DNA of 64,000 bases from Hyphomicrobiaceae bacterium (GTDB taxonomy: Bacteria; Pseudomonadota; Alphaproteobacteria; Rhizobiales; Hyphomicrobiaceae), in the NCBI GenBank assembly GCA_020638055.1, contig JACKJH010000002.1, forward strand, positions 372,001 through 436,000, written 5' to 3'. Below are positions 43,417 through 52,740 of this stretch, one piece after another. The notes under the pieces were generated by a model. The model was given only the letters and a program-made list of their open reading frames with translations, made no database searches and had not been told where the DNA came from. The translations under genes and the position numbers were made by a program. The stretch's first letter is position 1. Each line of letters opens with the position of its first letter.

Positions 43417-43653
43417 GCCACGTTGTCTCAAACACAGAGCCTTGGGATTTGTTGCTCTTGCGTTTGATTTGCCGTTCAGTCGCATAAACGCGGAAAGGTG
43501 CGACTGCGTTCCCTTGGTTTTGCTTTGCCTATATCGGAAGCGCGCTCCGGTCATTGCGGACAGGGGCTCATGGAGCTGCCGCCCGATACTGATTTGCGCT
43601 AAGCGGCGGCCGCTTGACAGCGGGCTGCCTCATCCCGATAAAGGCGTCCTTCC

Positions 43654-43728
43654 GGGCGGTTAGCTCAGCGGTAGAGCACACGCTTCACACGCGTGGGGTC
43701 ACTGGTTCAATCCCAGTACCGCCCACCA
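43654..43728 (+). tRNA. tRNA-Val (anticodon CAC)
   Basis: Acceptor GGGCGGT / ACCGCCC, D-arm GCTC..GAGC, anticodon stem CACGC/GCGTG around TTCACAC (anticodon CAC), T-arm with TTCAATC, discriminator A and an encoded CCA. It immediately precedes the accessory transporter/nitrilase block. Confidence 0.97.
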
Positions 43729-44241
43729 TGAAATATCAAATGATTGCAAGGTCTTGAGGCGCTTTCCGGCAGCGCGCCGAAGAGGCCGTTTTGCCTCCGG
43801 GGTAGCAGCCGGGGTATCGGAAATGCGGTTTGTCGCTCGGTGAGCGGTGTTCTGTGTGGTCGCGGGGCGCAGTGGGTGCCGGTGGATTGCCGCGGCTTAT
43901 CGCGACCTCTATCTTATGATGCCCTTCGCAACTTTGACGTAGTGCCATTTTCGGTCCTGCGCCGCTCAAAGCTCTCATTTAGCGTAGTTTCGGACAGATC
44001 AAGGATCTTCGCCGCGTTGCCACCCACTTCGATCGCAACGTTAAAAAGGCCGCTCTCTGTCTTACCGCAGTCGTCATATGGTGGTGCTAAAGGGTCCGGA
44101 TCATAGTCTTCCCTGATACTGCAAATTTGCAGCATCACATCGCAGTTTTGATCCTTGACCCGCACAAATGCATGCATACCATGTCTTCTCGAAATTACAG
44201 AATATGCCAAGCACCGGCCGTTGGCTGCGTGGGGGAGGTTC
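43729..44241. other. gap between tRNA-Val and the ABC importer
   Basis: About 510 bases upstream of the importer. A minus-strand open frame crosses it, but most of it is the shadow of the permease gene and no family is recognisable. The promoter for the importer operon must lie here. GGGGGAGG at 44230-44237 is the ribosome-binding site of the first gene. Confidence 0.45.
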
Positions 44242-45099
44242 ATGGACCTAGTATTCGCACTAGCGATCAACGGATTGATTTGGGGGCTCATCATCGCCTT
44301 GATCGCGCTTGGCCTCTCAATCATTTTTGGTCTTTTGGACATCATCAACCTCGCACACGGCGACTTCTTCATGGTCGGAACCGTCTTGGCTTGGTTCATT
44401 GTCCAGTCGACCGATAATTTCTGGCTCGCCTTCATTCTTGTGCCAATCATCGGTTTGCTTCTGGGCGCAGTGATCCAGAAGCTGGTGATCGTCCCCATAA
44501 AGGGAGCAGCCGCCCTTTCAATCGTCGCCACGTTCGGACTGTCGATAATCCTTCAGGAGACAGTGCGCGCCACATTCGGGCCCGCCCCCAAGCGCCTCCT
44601 TCCACCAGTCGAGGGAACAATTCCACTGTTTGGGATCGACTATGAATTGTACCGCCTTGTAGCCGCGGTCATATCGATCATTTGTCTAGCAGCATTTTTT
44701 CTGTTCCTGCACAAGGCGAAGCTGGGAACATGGATGCGTGCCGTGCGGCATGATCCTGAAACGGCCCTTGCGCTCGGCATTCCCGTGCAGCGCATCTACA
44801 CAATCACCTTTGCCATTGGGTTTGGCATGGCCGCACTCGGTGGTGTGGTGGCGGCGCCAATCACCACTGTCGACTTTCGCGCAGGTGTTGACATTCTGCC
44901 TTTCTGCTTCATCGCGGTAATCATTGGCGGACTGGGTAATCTTCAAGGAACCGCCGCGGCGGCGGTACTGCTCGCCTTCATGGAAGGTGTGATAACAGCT
45001 TTCGCAGACCCCGTTGTCGCGCGGATTGCATCTCTTTTGTTCATGAGCGCCGTTCTGCTCGTTAGACCGCAAGGTATTTTCGCGGGAGCAACTTCATGA
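44242..45099 (+). CDS. Liv-type ABC permease 1 (LivH-like)
   Basis: 285 residues, about eight transmembrane helices. LivH-family permease of a branched-chain amino acid/urea/amide-type ABC importer: 'MDLVFALAINGLIWGLIIALIALGLS' start, 'IFGLLDIINLAHGDFFMVG' and the coupling-helix segment 'MRAVRHDPETALALGIPVQRIY' are typical. ATG 44242 follows GGGGGAGG. It overlaps the next permease by ATGA and is the first gene of a five-gene transporter operon. Confidence 0.94.
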   Translation: MDLVFALAINGLIWGLIIALIALGLSIIFGLLDIINLAHGDFFMVGTVLAWFIVQSTDNFWLAFILVPIIGLLLGAVIQKLVIVPIKGAAALSIVATFGLSIILQETVRATFGPAPKRLLPPVEGTIPLFGIDYELYRLVAAVISIICLAAFFLFLHKAKLGTWMRAVRHDPETALALGIPVQRIYTITFAIGFGMAALGGVVAAPITTVDFRAGVDILPFCFIAVIIGGLGNLQGTAAAAVLLAFMEGVITAFADPVVARIASLLFMSAVLLVRPQGIFAGATS

Positions 45100-46181
45100 G
45101 TAATGCTGCCCCCACTGGCCCCGCCCGTTCGTTGCGTACGCCTGAGCAAAAGCTGGCAATCTTCAATCGGGTTCTCTCCGCCGCATTAATCCTGTTCTTT
45201 GCAAGTGCACCACTAATTCTACCTCTGGTGACCAATAATTTCTGGATCGGCATCACCGCAGAGATCATGATGTGGTCACTGTTCGCCGCATCCGTGAACC
45301 TGTTGTTCGGCTATACCGGTTTATTGTCGTTTGGCCAGGCGCTGTACTTCGGAGCCGGGATGTATGGCGTGGCCATCGGGGTGGCACAAATTGGCCTGGG
45401 CTTCTGGCCTGCATTCGGCTTCGGCATCTTCTGCTCGATTTTCATGGCACTGGTCACAGGCAGTCTGGCAGTGCGCCTGACGTGGCACTACTTTGCCATC
45501 ATCACCGTGGTCTTCTCGTTGATCTTCTACTTCCTGGCGCTGACCATGAGCTCCATAACCGGAGGCGATGACGGTCTAGCATTCCAGTTGCCACCGATGT
45601 TCCAGTTTGGCGACACCGAAATCAGCCTCACCAATTCAACATTGCAGTACTACTTCATCTTCATCGTCGTCGGACTATGTTTTTTCCTCAAATGGCGCTT
45701 GTTGGCGAGTCCGTTTGGGCGCGCCCTGGTTGCCATACGGGAAAATGACGTGCGCGCCGAGTTGGTCGGCATCAACGTCTACATGATGCGTCTGGCATCA
45801 TTCGTGATTTCAGGGTTTTTTGCCGGTGTAGCTGGTGCGCTATTCGCATTCTTCGGCCGATACGCATCTACAAGCTACATGTTCTACCATGTCTCTGGCG
45901 AAGCCGTGGTATGGGCGATCGTGGGAGGCGCGGGCACACTCTTCGGTCCGGTCCTTGGAACCGGCGTACTGATCATCATACGCGAAGAGCTCTCCCTTTA
46001 TTGGGACCACTATCTTCTGCTCGTTGGCGTGATCATCATTCTTACTGTGATCTTTGCGCCCAAGGGTTTGACCGGCCTCATAAACTCGACCGTTCTTAAG
46101 ATTGTAGCGCCCAAACATAACCCCGACACCGAAGCCCAATCCAACTTGGCGGACGACAAAGCCCGTCAACCTGCAGAGTGA
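45096..46181 (+). CDS. Liv-type ABC permease 2 (LivM-like)
   Basis: 361 residues, multiple transmembrane helices. LivM-family permease: 'NLLFGYTGLLSFGQALYFGAGMYG' near residue 70 and the coupling segment 'FGRALVAIRENDVRAELVGINVY' are diagnostic. It has hydrophilic tails at both ends (the C-terminal about 35 residues). The stop overlaps a GTG of the following ATPase gene, so coupled translation is likely. Confidence 0.94.
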   Translation: MSNAAPTGPARSLRTPEQKLAIFNRVLSAALILFFASAPLILPLVTNNFWIGITAEIMMWSLFAASVNLLFGYTGLLSFGQALYFGAGMYGVAIGVAQIGLGFWPAFGFGIFCSIFMALVTGSLAVRLTWHYFAIITVVFSLIFYFLALTMSSITGGDDGLAFQLPPMFQFGDTEISLTNSTLQYYFIFIVVGLCFFLKWRLLASPFGRALVAIRENDVRAELVGINVYMMRLASFVISGFFAGVAGALFAFFGRYASTSYMFYHVSGEAVVWAIVGGAGTLFGPVLGTGVLIIIREELSLYWDHYLLLVGVIIILTVIFAPKGLTGLINSTVLKIVAPKHNPDTEAQSNLADDKARQPAE

Positions 46182-46192
46182 GGGCCGCGACA

Positions 46193-47038
46193 ATGTCAGC
46201 GAACACGAACAACAACGTGCCGGTTCTTGAAACACAGCATCTCGTTAAGAGATTTGGCGGATTGACGGCAACCAACGACGTGAATTTCACGTTGGCCTCC
46301 AATGGACGGCTGCACGCTATTATCGGTCCCAATGGCGCAGGAAAAACCACCTTCTTCAATCTCATCTCAGGCCGTCTGAAGCCCACGTCTGGAAAGATAC
46401 TGTTCAAAGGCGAGGACATCACTGGCTACAGCACGCACCGCATCGCACGCCTTGGCATTTCACGTACACTTCAAATCAAATCAGTGTTTGACGCGTTAAG
46501 CGTAGAAGACAACATCTGGATTGCCGCACAGGCAAAAATGGCCGGCTGGCATCCGCTTCGCTCTGCAAGACATTTTCCCGATACGCAGCGTAGGGTTGAC
46601 AAAGTCATCGAAGAGGTCGGGCTGCAGGAAATTGCCAAGCGCGAAGCCGGCACCTTGTCCTATGGCGACGTTGCGCTGCTGGAAATGGGCATCGCGCTGG
46701 CCAGCGATCCAGAACTTCTACTGTTGGACGAGCCCATATGTGGAATGAGTCCGAAGGAAACGCAACGCACAGTCGAGAAAATCGTCGAACTATCGAAGCT
46801 TGTGAACGTCATATTGATCGAACACGATATGGAAGTTGTGTTCGACGTAGCCGATGACATCACGGTGATGGCGCAAGGTGGAATACTTGCCCAGGGATCG
46901 CCGAGCGAAATCGCGTCGAACCATGAAGTGCGCGAAGCCTATCTTGGGTTTGATGAAGACGACGACGGTGAACTTGCGATCATGCCCAACGAACAAGATA
47001 TAGGCCAACCATCAAAAGGAGCTCACTCCAATGGTTGA
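46193..47038 (+). CDS. Liv-type ABC ATPase 1 (LivG-like)
   Basis: 281 residues. Nucleotide-binding subunit: Walker A 'GPNGAGKTT', signature region 'LSYGDVALLEMGIAL' (the C-loop is LSYGD rather than LSGGQ, usual in LivG-type proteins), Walker B 'LLLLDEPICGMS', H-loop in 'VILIEHDMEVVF'. An acidic C-terminal tail of about 30 residues is longer than usual. ATG 46193 is preferred to GTG 46178. It overlaps the next ATPase gene by 8 bases. Confidence 0.93.
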   Translation: MSANTNNNVPVLETQHLVKRFGGLTATNDVNFTLASNGRLHAIIGPNGAGKTTFFNLISGRLKPTSGKILFKGEDITGYSTHRIARLGISRTLQIKSVFDALSVEDNIWIAAQAKMAGWHPLRSARHFPDTQRRVDKVIEEVGLQEIAKREAGTLSYGDVALLEMGIALASDPELLLLDEPICGMSPKETQRTVEKIVELSKLVNVILIEHDMEVVFDVADDITVMAQGGILAQGSPSEIASNHEVREAYLGFDEDDDGELAIMPNEQDIGQPSKGAHSNG

Positions 47039-47765
47039 GCCCATATCATCGCATAGCATCCTACGGATCGAGGACCTGCACGCGCATTATGGCAAGATCC
47101 ATGTTCTGCAAGGCGTCAATCTCGAGATTCCAGCGGGTGGTGCGGTTGCGCTGCTAGGACGCAACGGTGTGGGCAAGTCGACAACGCTACGCTCCGCATT
47201 GCACCTGATGCCGCGTTCTCGAGGCCGGATCTACTTTAATGGAGAAGATATCACAGCGCTGAAACCGGAGCGGCTTGCAGGATTGGGCATTGGGTATGTA
47301 CCGCAGGGCCGCGGAATATTCCCACTCTTATCGGTCATGGACAATCTTACTCTCGGCCTGAGAAGCAAGCCGGACCCCAACATCCTGGATGAGGTGTTCA
47401 CCCGCTTCCCAAGACTGAAAGAACGTTTATCTCAAAAAGGCGGCACATTATCGGGCGGTGAACAGCAGATGCTCGCCATCGGCCGGTGCTTGATGATGTC
47501 ACCACGTCTGTTGATCCTTGATGAACCGACAGAAGGCATCATGCCCATACTGGTTGCTGATATTCGCCGAACAATACAGTCGATCAACCAAAGTGGGGTC
47601 TCAGTTCTTCTGGTGGAACAGAATGTCAAAACCGCACTGAAGATCTGCCACCAAACCTACATCATGGAAAAAGGCTCAATAGCATTCGAGGGCGCATCTG
47701 CGGATTTGCGCAAGCAGCCAGAAACAATTCATCGCTATCTGGGCCTTTCACTGGATGCCGCATGA
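47031..47765 (+). CDS. Liv-type ABC ATPase 2 (LivF-like)
   Basis: 244 residues. Walker A 'GRNGVGKST', signature 'LSGGEQQMLAIGRCL', Walker B 'LLILDEPTEGI', H-loop region 'VLLVEQNVKTAL'. The 'EPTEGIMPILV' wording is the LivF/UrtE pattern. Starts within the end of the preceding gene after AAAGGAG. Confidence 0.95.
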   Translation: MVEPISSHSILRIEDLHAHYGKIHVLQGVNLEIPAGGAVALLGRNGVGKSTTLRSALHLMPRSRGRIYFNGEDITALKPERLAGLGIGYVPQGRGIFPLLSVMDNLTLGLRSKPDPNILDEVFTRFPRLKERLSQKGGTLSGGEQQMLAIGRCLMMSPRLLILDEPTEGIMPILVADIRRTIQSINQSGVSVLLVEQNVKTALKICHQTYIMEKGSIAFEGASADLRKQPETIHRYLGLSLDAA

Positions 47766-47844
47766 TCATGCTTATTAAGCCGCCAGCACTGCGCTGCCTT
47801 GCAAATCCACCTGCCCCATTGGCAACCTGAAGAAGGATGACAGC

Positions 47845-49158
47845 ATGACCGGACACAAGAAAAAACCAACTCCGCAAACACCTGAGGCGACTGGCACGAC
47901 CCGGCGCAGCTTCCTGCAGACAGCACTCGCAGGTGGGGCCTTCGGTACTGCATATTTGTCGATCGGCTCGAACATGTTTGCCAATGCATCCGGGCCCATC
48001 ACCATCGGCCATCAGGCGGAGTTGACCGGCGGCTTTTCTTCGTGGGGGTATTGGCACAACAAGTGCGCCACTAAGGCTGCGGAAATCATCAATGCCGGTG
48101 GCGGCATCGCAGGACGCGAACTCCGTCTTGCAACTGAGGACTCTGAGTCAAACCCGGCCACAGGTGCCCGAAAATTGCGTTCATTGATCCAGCGCAACGG
48201 AGCTAATTTTGTTACGGGGTCCGTGCACTCCGGTGTCATGCTGGCTTCAATTCCCGTCGCAACGGAATTGAAGACGGTCTATTTCTCATGTGGCGAAGCT
48301 ACCGAGGCAACGGGTTCAAAAGCCAGCCGCTACGCCTTCAGAACCGGAAATGACACCTACACGTTGTCGGGCGCCGGCGCCCCTTGGGCGTATGAGAACC
48401 TCGGCAAGAACTGGACCATGATCTTTCCCGACTACGCCTGGGGCCACAGCCACCATAAGGAGCACAAGCGGGTTATCGAAGAGCTTGGCGGAAAGGTGAA
48501 CGATCCCATCGCCGTGCCGCTCGACAGCCGCGATCTCGTTCCATATTTGGCAAAAATCCCCGAAGAGACCGAAGTGCTGTTCTCGGTGTTCTTTGGTGCC
48601 TTGTCCGTCGCATTCTACACCCAGGCCAAGAACATGGGGCTGGGCGACAAGATGAAAATGTATTCGGTGGCAGGAACCATTGAAGCGATTGCACCCGCAG
48701 ATATCGACGGCGCAGCAGAAGGCGTCTACTTCCTCGAGAACTTCCCACGTCCGCTGGCCGCGAAAAATGATGAATTCCATAAAGAATTCATCAAAGCCAT
48801 GGAGATCGACGACGTTAATGGTCGAGAGAAGGGCTCTGATCGCGTTATTGCCAAGAGTCATGCATGGCAATCCTGGGAGAACCTGTTCCTCCTCAAGGCC
48901 GCGATCGAGGCCTCCGGCTGGAAGGGAAAGAAAGATGACAAAGGTGTAATTGAGTACCTCGAAGGAGCGAAAATGGATAATTCGCTCGCCCATCCCCAAG
49001 GTGAGAAGATCCTTCGTGGCAAGGACCACAGCGGCATTCTCGACAATTACATCTCTCAGGTCCGCAACGGCGCCTTCGAAACCATTAAGCGGATTCCTAA
49101 AGAAGAAATCGACGCAAAGCTCCCGCCTCGCTTCGATTTCACAAAGGAAGCACTATAG
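47845..49158 (+). CDS. periplasmic substrate-binding protein, Tat-exported
   Basis: 437 residues. Type 1 periplasmic binding fold of the urea/short-chain amide group. A twin-arginine signal 'TTRRSFLQTALAGGAFG' (about 19-36) means folded export. The mature part starts 'GPITIGHQAELTGGFSSWG'. 'NAGGGIAGRELRLATEDSES' and 'FVTGSVHSGVMLASIP' are typical ligand-binding stretches. It delivers the ligand to the four preceding proteins; with a nitrilase next door, a nitrile or amide is the likely ligand, though this is inference. Confidence 0.92.
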   Translation: MTGHKKKPTPQTPEATGTTRRSFLQTALAGGAFGTAYLSIGSNMFANASGPITIGHQAELTGGFSSWGYWHNKCATKAAEIINAGGGIAGRELRLATEDSESNPATGARKLRSLIQRNGANFVTGSVHSGVMLASIPVATELKTVYFSCGEATEATGSKASRYAFRTGNDTYTLSGAGAPWAYENLGKNWTMIFPDYAWGHSHHKEHKRVIEELGGKVNDPIAVPLDSRDLVPYLAKIPEETEVLFSVFFGALSVAFYTQAKNMGLGDKMKMYSVAGTIEAIAPADIDGAAEGVYFLENFPRPLAAKNDEFHKEFIKAMEIDDVNGREKGSDRVIAKSHAWQSWENLFLLKAAIEASGWKGKKDDKGVIEYLEGAKMDNSLAHPQGEKILRGKDHSGILDNYISQVRNGAFETIKRIPKEEIDAKLPPRFDFTKEAL

Positions 49159-49283
49159 CCCTGCTCCGGGCGAACTATCGTTGCGCCCACCATCATTGAA
49201 AATAACCCAAGCGCGGCCTCAGACCCAGCTTGGGTATCCGCTCGGTTCGTCAAACCCTTTTTATCTCAAGGACGGGACACACC

Positions 49284-50348
49284 ATGAAAACCTATCCACG
49301 TTTCAAGGCATGCGTGGCCCATGTTGCACCTGTCTATCTCGATACAAGCAAAACAATTGATAAGGCCTGCAGCTTAATTGCCGAAGCAGCTCGCAATGGT
49401 GCTCAGATTATTGCGTTCCCCGAGTCGTTCGTGCCCGGCTTCCCTGTCTGGGCGGCTCTTCAGGCTCCCATACACGGCCACGATCTGTTCAGGAAGCTAG
49501 CTGCGCAATCAGTACATGTACCTGGCCCTGAAATTCATCGTCTGTGCCTTGAGGCGCGCCTACACGGCATATTGGTATCTATCGGAATTTCAGAGGGGAC
49601 CAACAACAGCGTCGGATGCTTGTGGAACTCGAATCTTTTGATCGGTTCGGATGGTTCCATCCTCAACCATCACCGCAAACTCGTTCCAACCTTTTACGAG
49701 AAGCTCATCTGGGCTAATGGTGATGGCGTGGGATTACGAGTCTGCTCAACGGAAATCGGCAAGGTTGGCATGTTGATTTGCGGCGAGAATACAAACCCAC
49801 TGGCCCGCTTCGCGTTGATGGCACAGGGTGAGCAATTGCACATCTCATCCTATCCCCCAACCTGGCCAACACGGGAGCCAAGCGATATAGGTCGCTACGA
49901 CCTTGCCAATGCAATCCGCGTTCGAGCAGGTGCGCATGCATTCGAAGCGAAGGTCTTCAATTTGGTTTCAGCGGCCCATCTTGACCACTCAATCGAGAAG
50001 GCAATTGCTCCACTAGGCAAGGACGCCGTACGCATTCTCATGGAAACACCGGCTGGGGTATCAATGATCCTCGGGCCCCAGGCTGAACAGATCGGCGAAG
50101 AACTCTCTTCAAATGAGGGTTTGCTCTACGCAGATATCGACCTGTCTCAAGCTGTCGAGCCTAAACAGTTCCATGACGTCGTCGGATATTACAATAGGTT
50201 CGACATATTCCGTATGTCCGTCGACAATGACCGGCGTGACCCGATCGCCATTAAGGATCAGCACGTGAGTCGCAACTATTCCTTCGAAGATATCGAAAGG
50301 CTTCACAAATCGGCTGAGACGCCGTTGCGAGCAGTGTCCAATTCATAG
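49284..50348 (+). CDS. aliphatic-type nitrilase
   Basis: 354 residues of the nitrilase branch of the carbon-nitrogen hydrolases, converting R-CN to the carboxylic acid and ammonia. The catalytic triad is complete: Glu47 in 'IIAFPESFVPGFP', Lys132 in 'NHHRKLVPTFYEK', Cys166 in 'GMLICGENTNPLARF'. The 'CGENTNPLAR' context is that of true nitrilases rather than amidases. ATG 49284 is followed by MKTYPRFKACVAH, and the in-frame upstream start runs into the spacer. It follows the binding-protein gene by 125 bases. Confidence 0.95.
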   Translation: MKTYPRFKACVAHVAPVYLDTSKTIDKACSLIAEAARNGAQIIAFPESFVPGFPVWAALQAPIHGHDLFRKLAAQSVHVPGPEIHRLCLEARLHGILVSIGISEGTNNSVGCLWNSNLLIGSDGSILNHHRKLVPTFYEKLIWANGDGVGLRVCSTEIGKVGMLICGENTNPLARFALMAQGEQLHISSYPPTWPTREPSDIGRYDLANAIRVRAGAHAFEAKVFNLVSAAHLDHSIEKAIAPLGKDAVRILMETPAGVSMILGPQAEQIGEELSSNEGLLYADIDLSQAVEPKQFHDVVGYYNRFDIFRMSVDNDRRDPIAIKDQHVSRNYSFEDIERLHKSAETPLRAVSNS

Positions 50349-50432
50349 GGAACAGCTTGAGGTGTTCGAGAATATTGAACCGCGCCCACCCTATTGGCTC
50401 TGCCGCACTGATTGGACCGAGGACATTGCGGC

Positions 50433-51344
50433 ATGTTCAACTGGAACGACGTTGTACATTTTCTGGCGCTAGCCAGGCAGAGAAATCTCGCCTCGGCAGG
50501 CAAGCGGCTTAATGTCGACGATACGACCGTAGGTCGACGCGTTCGCGAACTTGAAGCCAGTTTGAAAACGAAATTGTTTGCCCGCACCAAGTCTGGGTTT
50601 ACTTTGACGGACGCCGGCCGACGCCTCCTGGTTCATGCTGAGGCAATGGAAACGTATGCTCGAGAAATTTCTGCGGATTTCAGCAGCTCCGGCAACGAGC
50701 TATCAGGCACCGTCCGGGTGGGTACGATGGAGGCTTTTGGCAGTCTCTATCTCGCGGGTCATTTATCGAAACTGTATCAAACCCAACCGGACATAACTGT
50801 GGAGCTGGTTACTGCATCCAACTGGATAAATTTAACCAAGCGAGAGGCTGATCTGCTGATCAGCTTTCCAAGACCCAATGGTCATCGTCTGATCTGCAAA
50901 AGGATCGGCGAATTTCAACTGAGGTTCTATGCGACGCCTGGATACATAGATACTTTTGGCGAGCCAAAAAGCTTTCCGCAACTCGAAAAGCACCGCTTCG
51001 TCGACTACATACCCGACCTTGTCCAGATACAGGCAGTCCGCTGGTTGTCCGACATTCTTCGAGAGCCAAATGTAGTGTTCCGGTCGTCAAGCCTTGTGGC
51101 GCAATATCATGCTGTTCTTGCAGGGCAAGGTATCGGCATGTTGCCATCCTTTATCGCAGCCCGAGACCATCGGCTTAAACCAATTCTGGGAAGGACCGTA
51201 TCTGCTAAACGGGATTTCTGGCTCTCTCTGCATGAAGAACTGGCACATGTCGGACGGGTGCTCGAAGTCGAGCGGTTCCTGACCAATCTCATTCAAAATG
51301 ATCAACCGTTTCTTACGGGTAAGACGCCTTGGCCGATCGAATAA
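50433..51344 (+). CDS. LysR-family transcriptional regulator
   Basis: 303 residues. N-terminal winged helix-turn-helix ('FLALARQRNLASAGKRLNVDDTTVGRRVRELEASL', with 'TKLFARTKSGFTLTDAGRRLL'), then a periplasmic-binding-like effector domain. It lies in the same direction as the nitrilase and isonitrile-hydratase-like genes rather than divergent, so it is probably co-transcribed and may autoregulate the cluster. The effector is unknown. Confidence 0.93.
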   Translation: MFNWNDVVHFLALARQRNLASAGKRLNVDDTTVGRRVRELEASLKTKLFARTKSGFTLTDAGRRLLVHAEAMETYAREISADFSSSGNELSGTVRVGTMEAFGSLYLAGHLSKLYQTQPDITVELVTASNWINLTKREADLLISFPRPNGHRLICKRIGEFQLRFYATPGYIDTFGEPKSFPQLEKHRFVDYIPDLVQIQAVRWLSDILREPNVVFRSSSLVAQYHAVLAGQGIGMLPSFIAARDHRLKPILGRTVSAKRDFWLSLHEELAHVGRVLEVERFLTNLIQNDQPFLTGKTPWPIE

Positions 51345-51357
51345 CGGAAAATCTGAC

Positions 51358-52059
51358 ATGACTGGAAAACTTGAAATTGGCTTCTTGCTATTTCCGAACT
51401 TGACCCAGCTCGATCTGACTGGGCCATACGAGGTGTTTGGTAGATTGCCAGGGGGACGGGTTCACTTGGCCTGGAAAACGCTTGAGCCCGTAATTGGCGA
51501 CACTGGCATGGCCATAATGCCAAATACGACTCTGGACGAATGCCCGCAGCTCGACGTGATCTGCGTCCCGGGTGGGCCCGGCGTCAATCCGTTGCTGAAC
51601 GATGATGCAGTGCTCGGGTTCCTCTCACGTCAGGCGTCACAGGCTCAATTCATCACCTCCGTATGCACGGGTGCGCTTGTGCTTGGCGCCGCAGGTTTAC
51701 TTGAGGGCTATAAGGCAGCGACCCATTGGGCGTCGATGCATTTTCTCAAGGAGTTTGGTGCGATTGCCACGCATGCCCGTGTTGTGGCCGATCGCAACCG
51801 CATCACCGGAGGCGGCGTAACAGCCGGAATTGATTTCGGTCTAGTTGTCGCCGCCCGACTAGCGGACGAAAACGTCGCTCAGAGAATTCAACTTTACCTG
51901 GAATACAATCCAGCACCGCCGTTTCCTGCAGGTAACCCCGACACTGCGCCGACCGAGGTTCTCTCGGCATTCAATGCAGCAGCCAACTCTATGCTAGAGG
52001 AGCGAGCACTGGCTGTGAAACGCGCTAGCACACGTCTTGCGCGAAGTGGAAGCACATAA
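51358..52059 (+). CDS. DJ-1/PfpI protein, isonitrile hydratase-like
   Basis: 233 residues of the DJ-1/PfpI superfamily. The nucleophile elbow cysteine is Cys103 in 'FITSVCTGALVLGAAGLL', with an upstream acidic residue in 'TGPYEVFGRLPG' (Glu25). These features match the isonitrile hydratase subgroup, which hydrates R-NC to N-substituted formamides; other members are AraC-like regulator domains, but no DNA-binding domain is present here. It lies 13 bases after the LysR gene and abuts the GntR gene. Given the nitrilase, nitrile/isonitrile chemistry is a reasonable inference. Confidence 0.82.
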   Translation: MTGKLEIGFLLFPNLTQLDLTGPYEVFGRLPGGRVHLAWKTLEPVIGDTGMAIMPNTTLDECPQLDVICVPGGPGVNPLLNDDAVLGFLSRQASQAQFITSVCTGALVLGAAGLLEGYKAATHWASMHFLKEFGAIATHARVVADRNRITGGGVTAGIDFGLVVAARLADENVAQRIQLYLEYNPAPPFPAGNPDTAPTEVLSAFNAAANSMLEERALAVKRASTRLARSGST

Positions 52060-52716
52060 ATGCAGGTAAGCGCTGCAGATGTAATTCGGGAAGCTTTGGA
52101 AGACGAGATCGCTAGTGGCCACTTGGCACCTGGTGTTCGTCTCGATGAGTTGTCGCTAGCGGATTGTTTCGGAGTTTCACGGACTCCGGTACGAGAGGCA
52201 CTGCGCATGCTGTCGGCATCTGAACTTGTGGAATTGAAGCGTGGCAGAAGCGCTGTTGTGGCCACACTTGGCATGGTCCGGCTTTTCGAGCTTTTCGAAG
52301 CAATGTCGGAGCTGGAGGGCGTGTGTGGTCGTCTGGCAGCTCGTCGACTTACAGACGAAGCGCAAGCGGCACTGCTCACACAACATGGGAAATGCCGTAA
52401 AGCGGCTGCCGCTCAAGATGCTGAGAAATACTATCGGGAGAACGCCGTCTTCCATTCGCTGATCGACTCAGCTGCACATAACCGCTTTCTTGCCGACGAA
52501 TTACAGCAGCTGCGCCGCCGGCTGCGTCCCTATCGGAGGCTGCAGCTCCGCTCGAAGGGACGAATTGCTGAATCCTTTGCTGAGCATGAAGTCATAGTAA
52601 AAGCGATTGTCGATGGTGACGGGGAGGCTGCGGCACGAGCTTTCAGACAGCACGTCTCAGTTCAGGGACACAGATTTGCAGATTGGGTGGCCAGACTGGA
52701 CACGACCTTCACCTGA
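52060..52716 (+). CDS. GntR/FCD-family transcriptional regulator
   Basis: 218 residues. Winged helix ('VIREALEDEIASGHLAPGVRLDE..LADCFGVSRTPVREALRML') at the N-terminus and an FCD ligand-binding domain with 'ENAVFHSLIDSAAHNRFL' and 'EHEVIVKAIVDGDGEAAARAFRQHV', whose histidines usually bind metal. The ATG follows the previous stop directly (TAAATG), so it belongs to the operon. It is probably a second sensor of the pathway substrate. Confidence 0.93.
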   Translation: MQVSAADVIREALEDEIASGHLAPGVRLDELSLADCFGVSRTPVREALRMLSASELVELKRGRSAVVATLGMVRLFELFEAMSELEGVCGRLAARRLTDEAQAALLTQHGKCRKAAAAQDAEKYYRENAVFHSLIDSAAHNRFLADELQQLRRRLRPYRRLQLRSKGRIAESFAEHEVIVKAIVDGDGEAAARAFRQHVSVQGHRFADWVARLDTTFT

Positions 52717-52740
52717 TGTGGTTTCAATTGGGTACTGTGA

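Noticed and set aside
43914..44531. 205-residue minus-strand open frame before the importer
   Set aside because: Its N-terminal half is antisense to the first permease gene; the C-terminal part (43914-44174) shows no recognisable family and no good start, so I left it out.
46178..46192. GTG 46178 as start of the LivG-like ATPase
   Set aside because: It overlaps the previous stop neatly but adds only five unconserved residues; ATG 46193 is more likely, although I cannot exclude the GTG.
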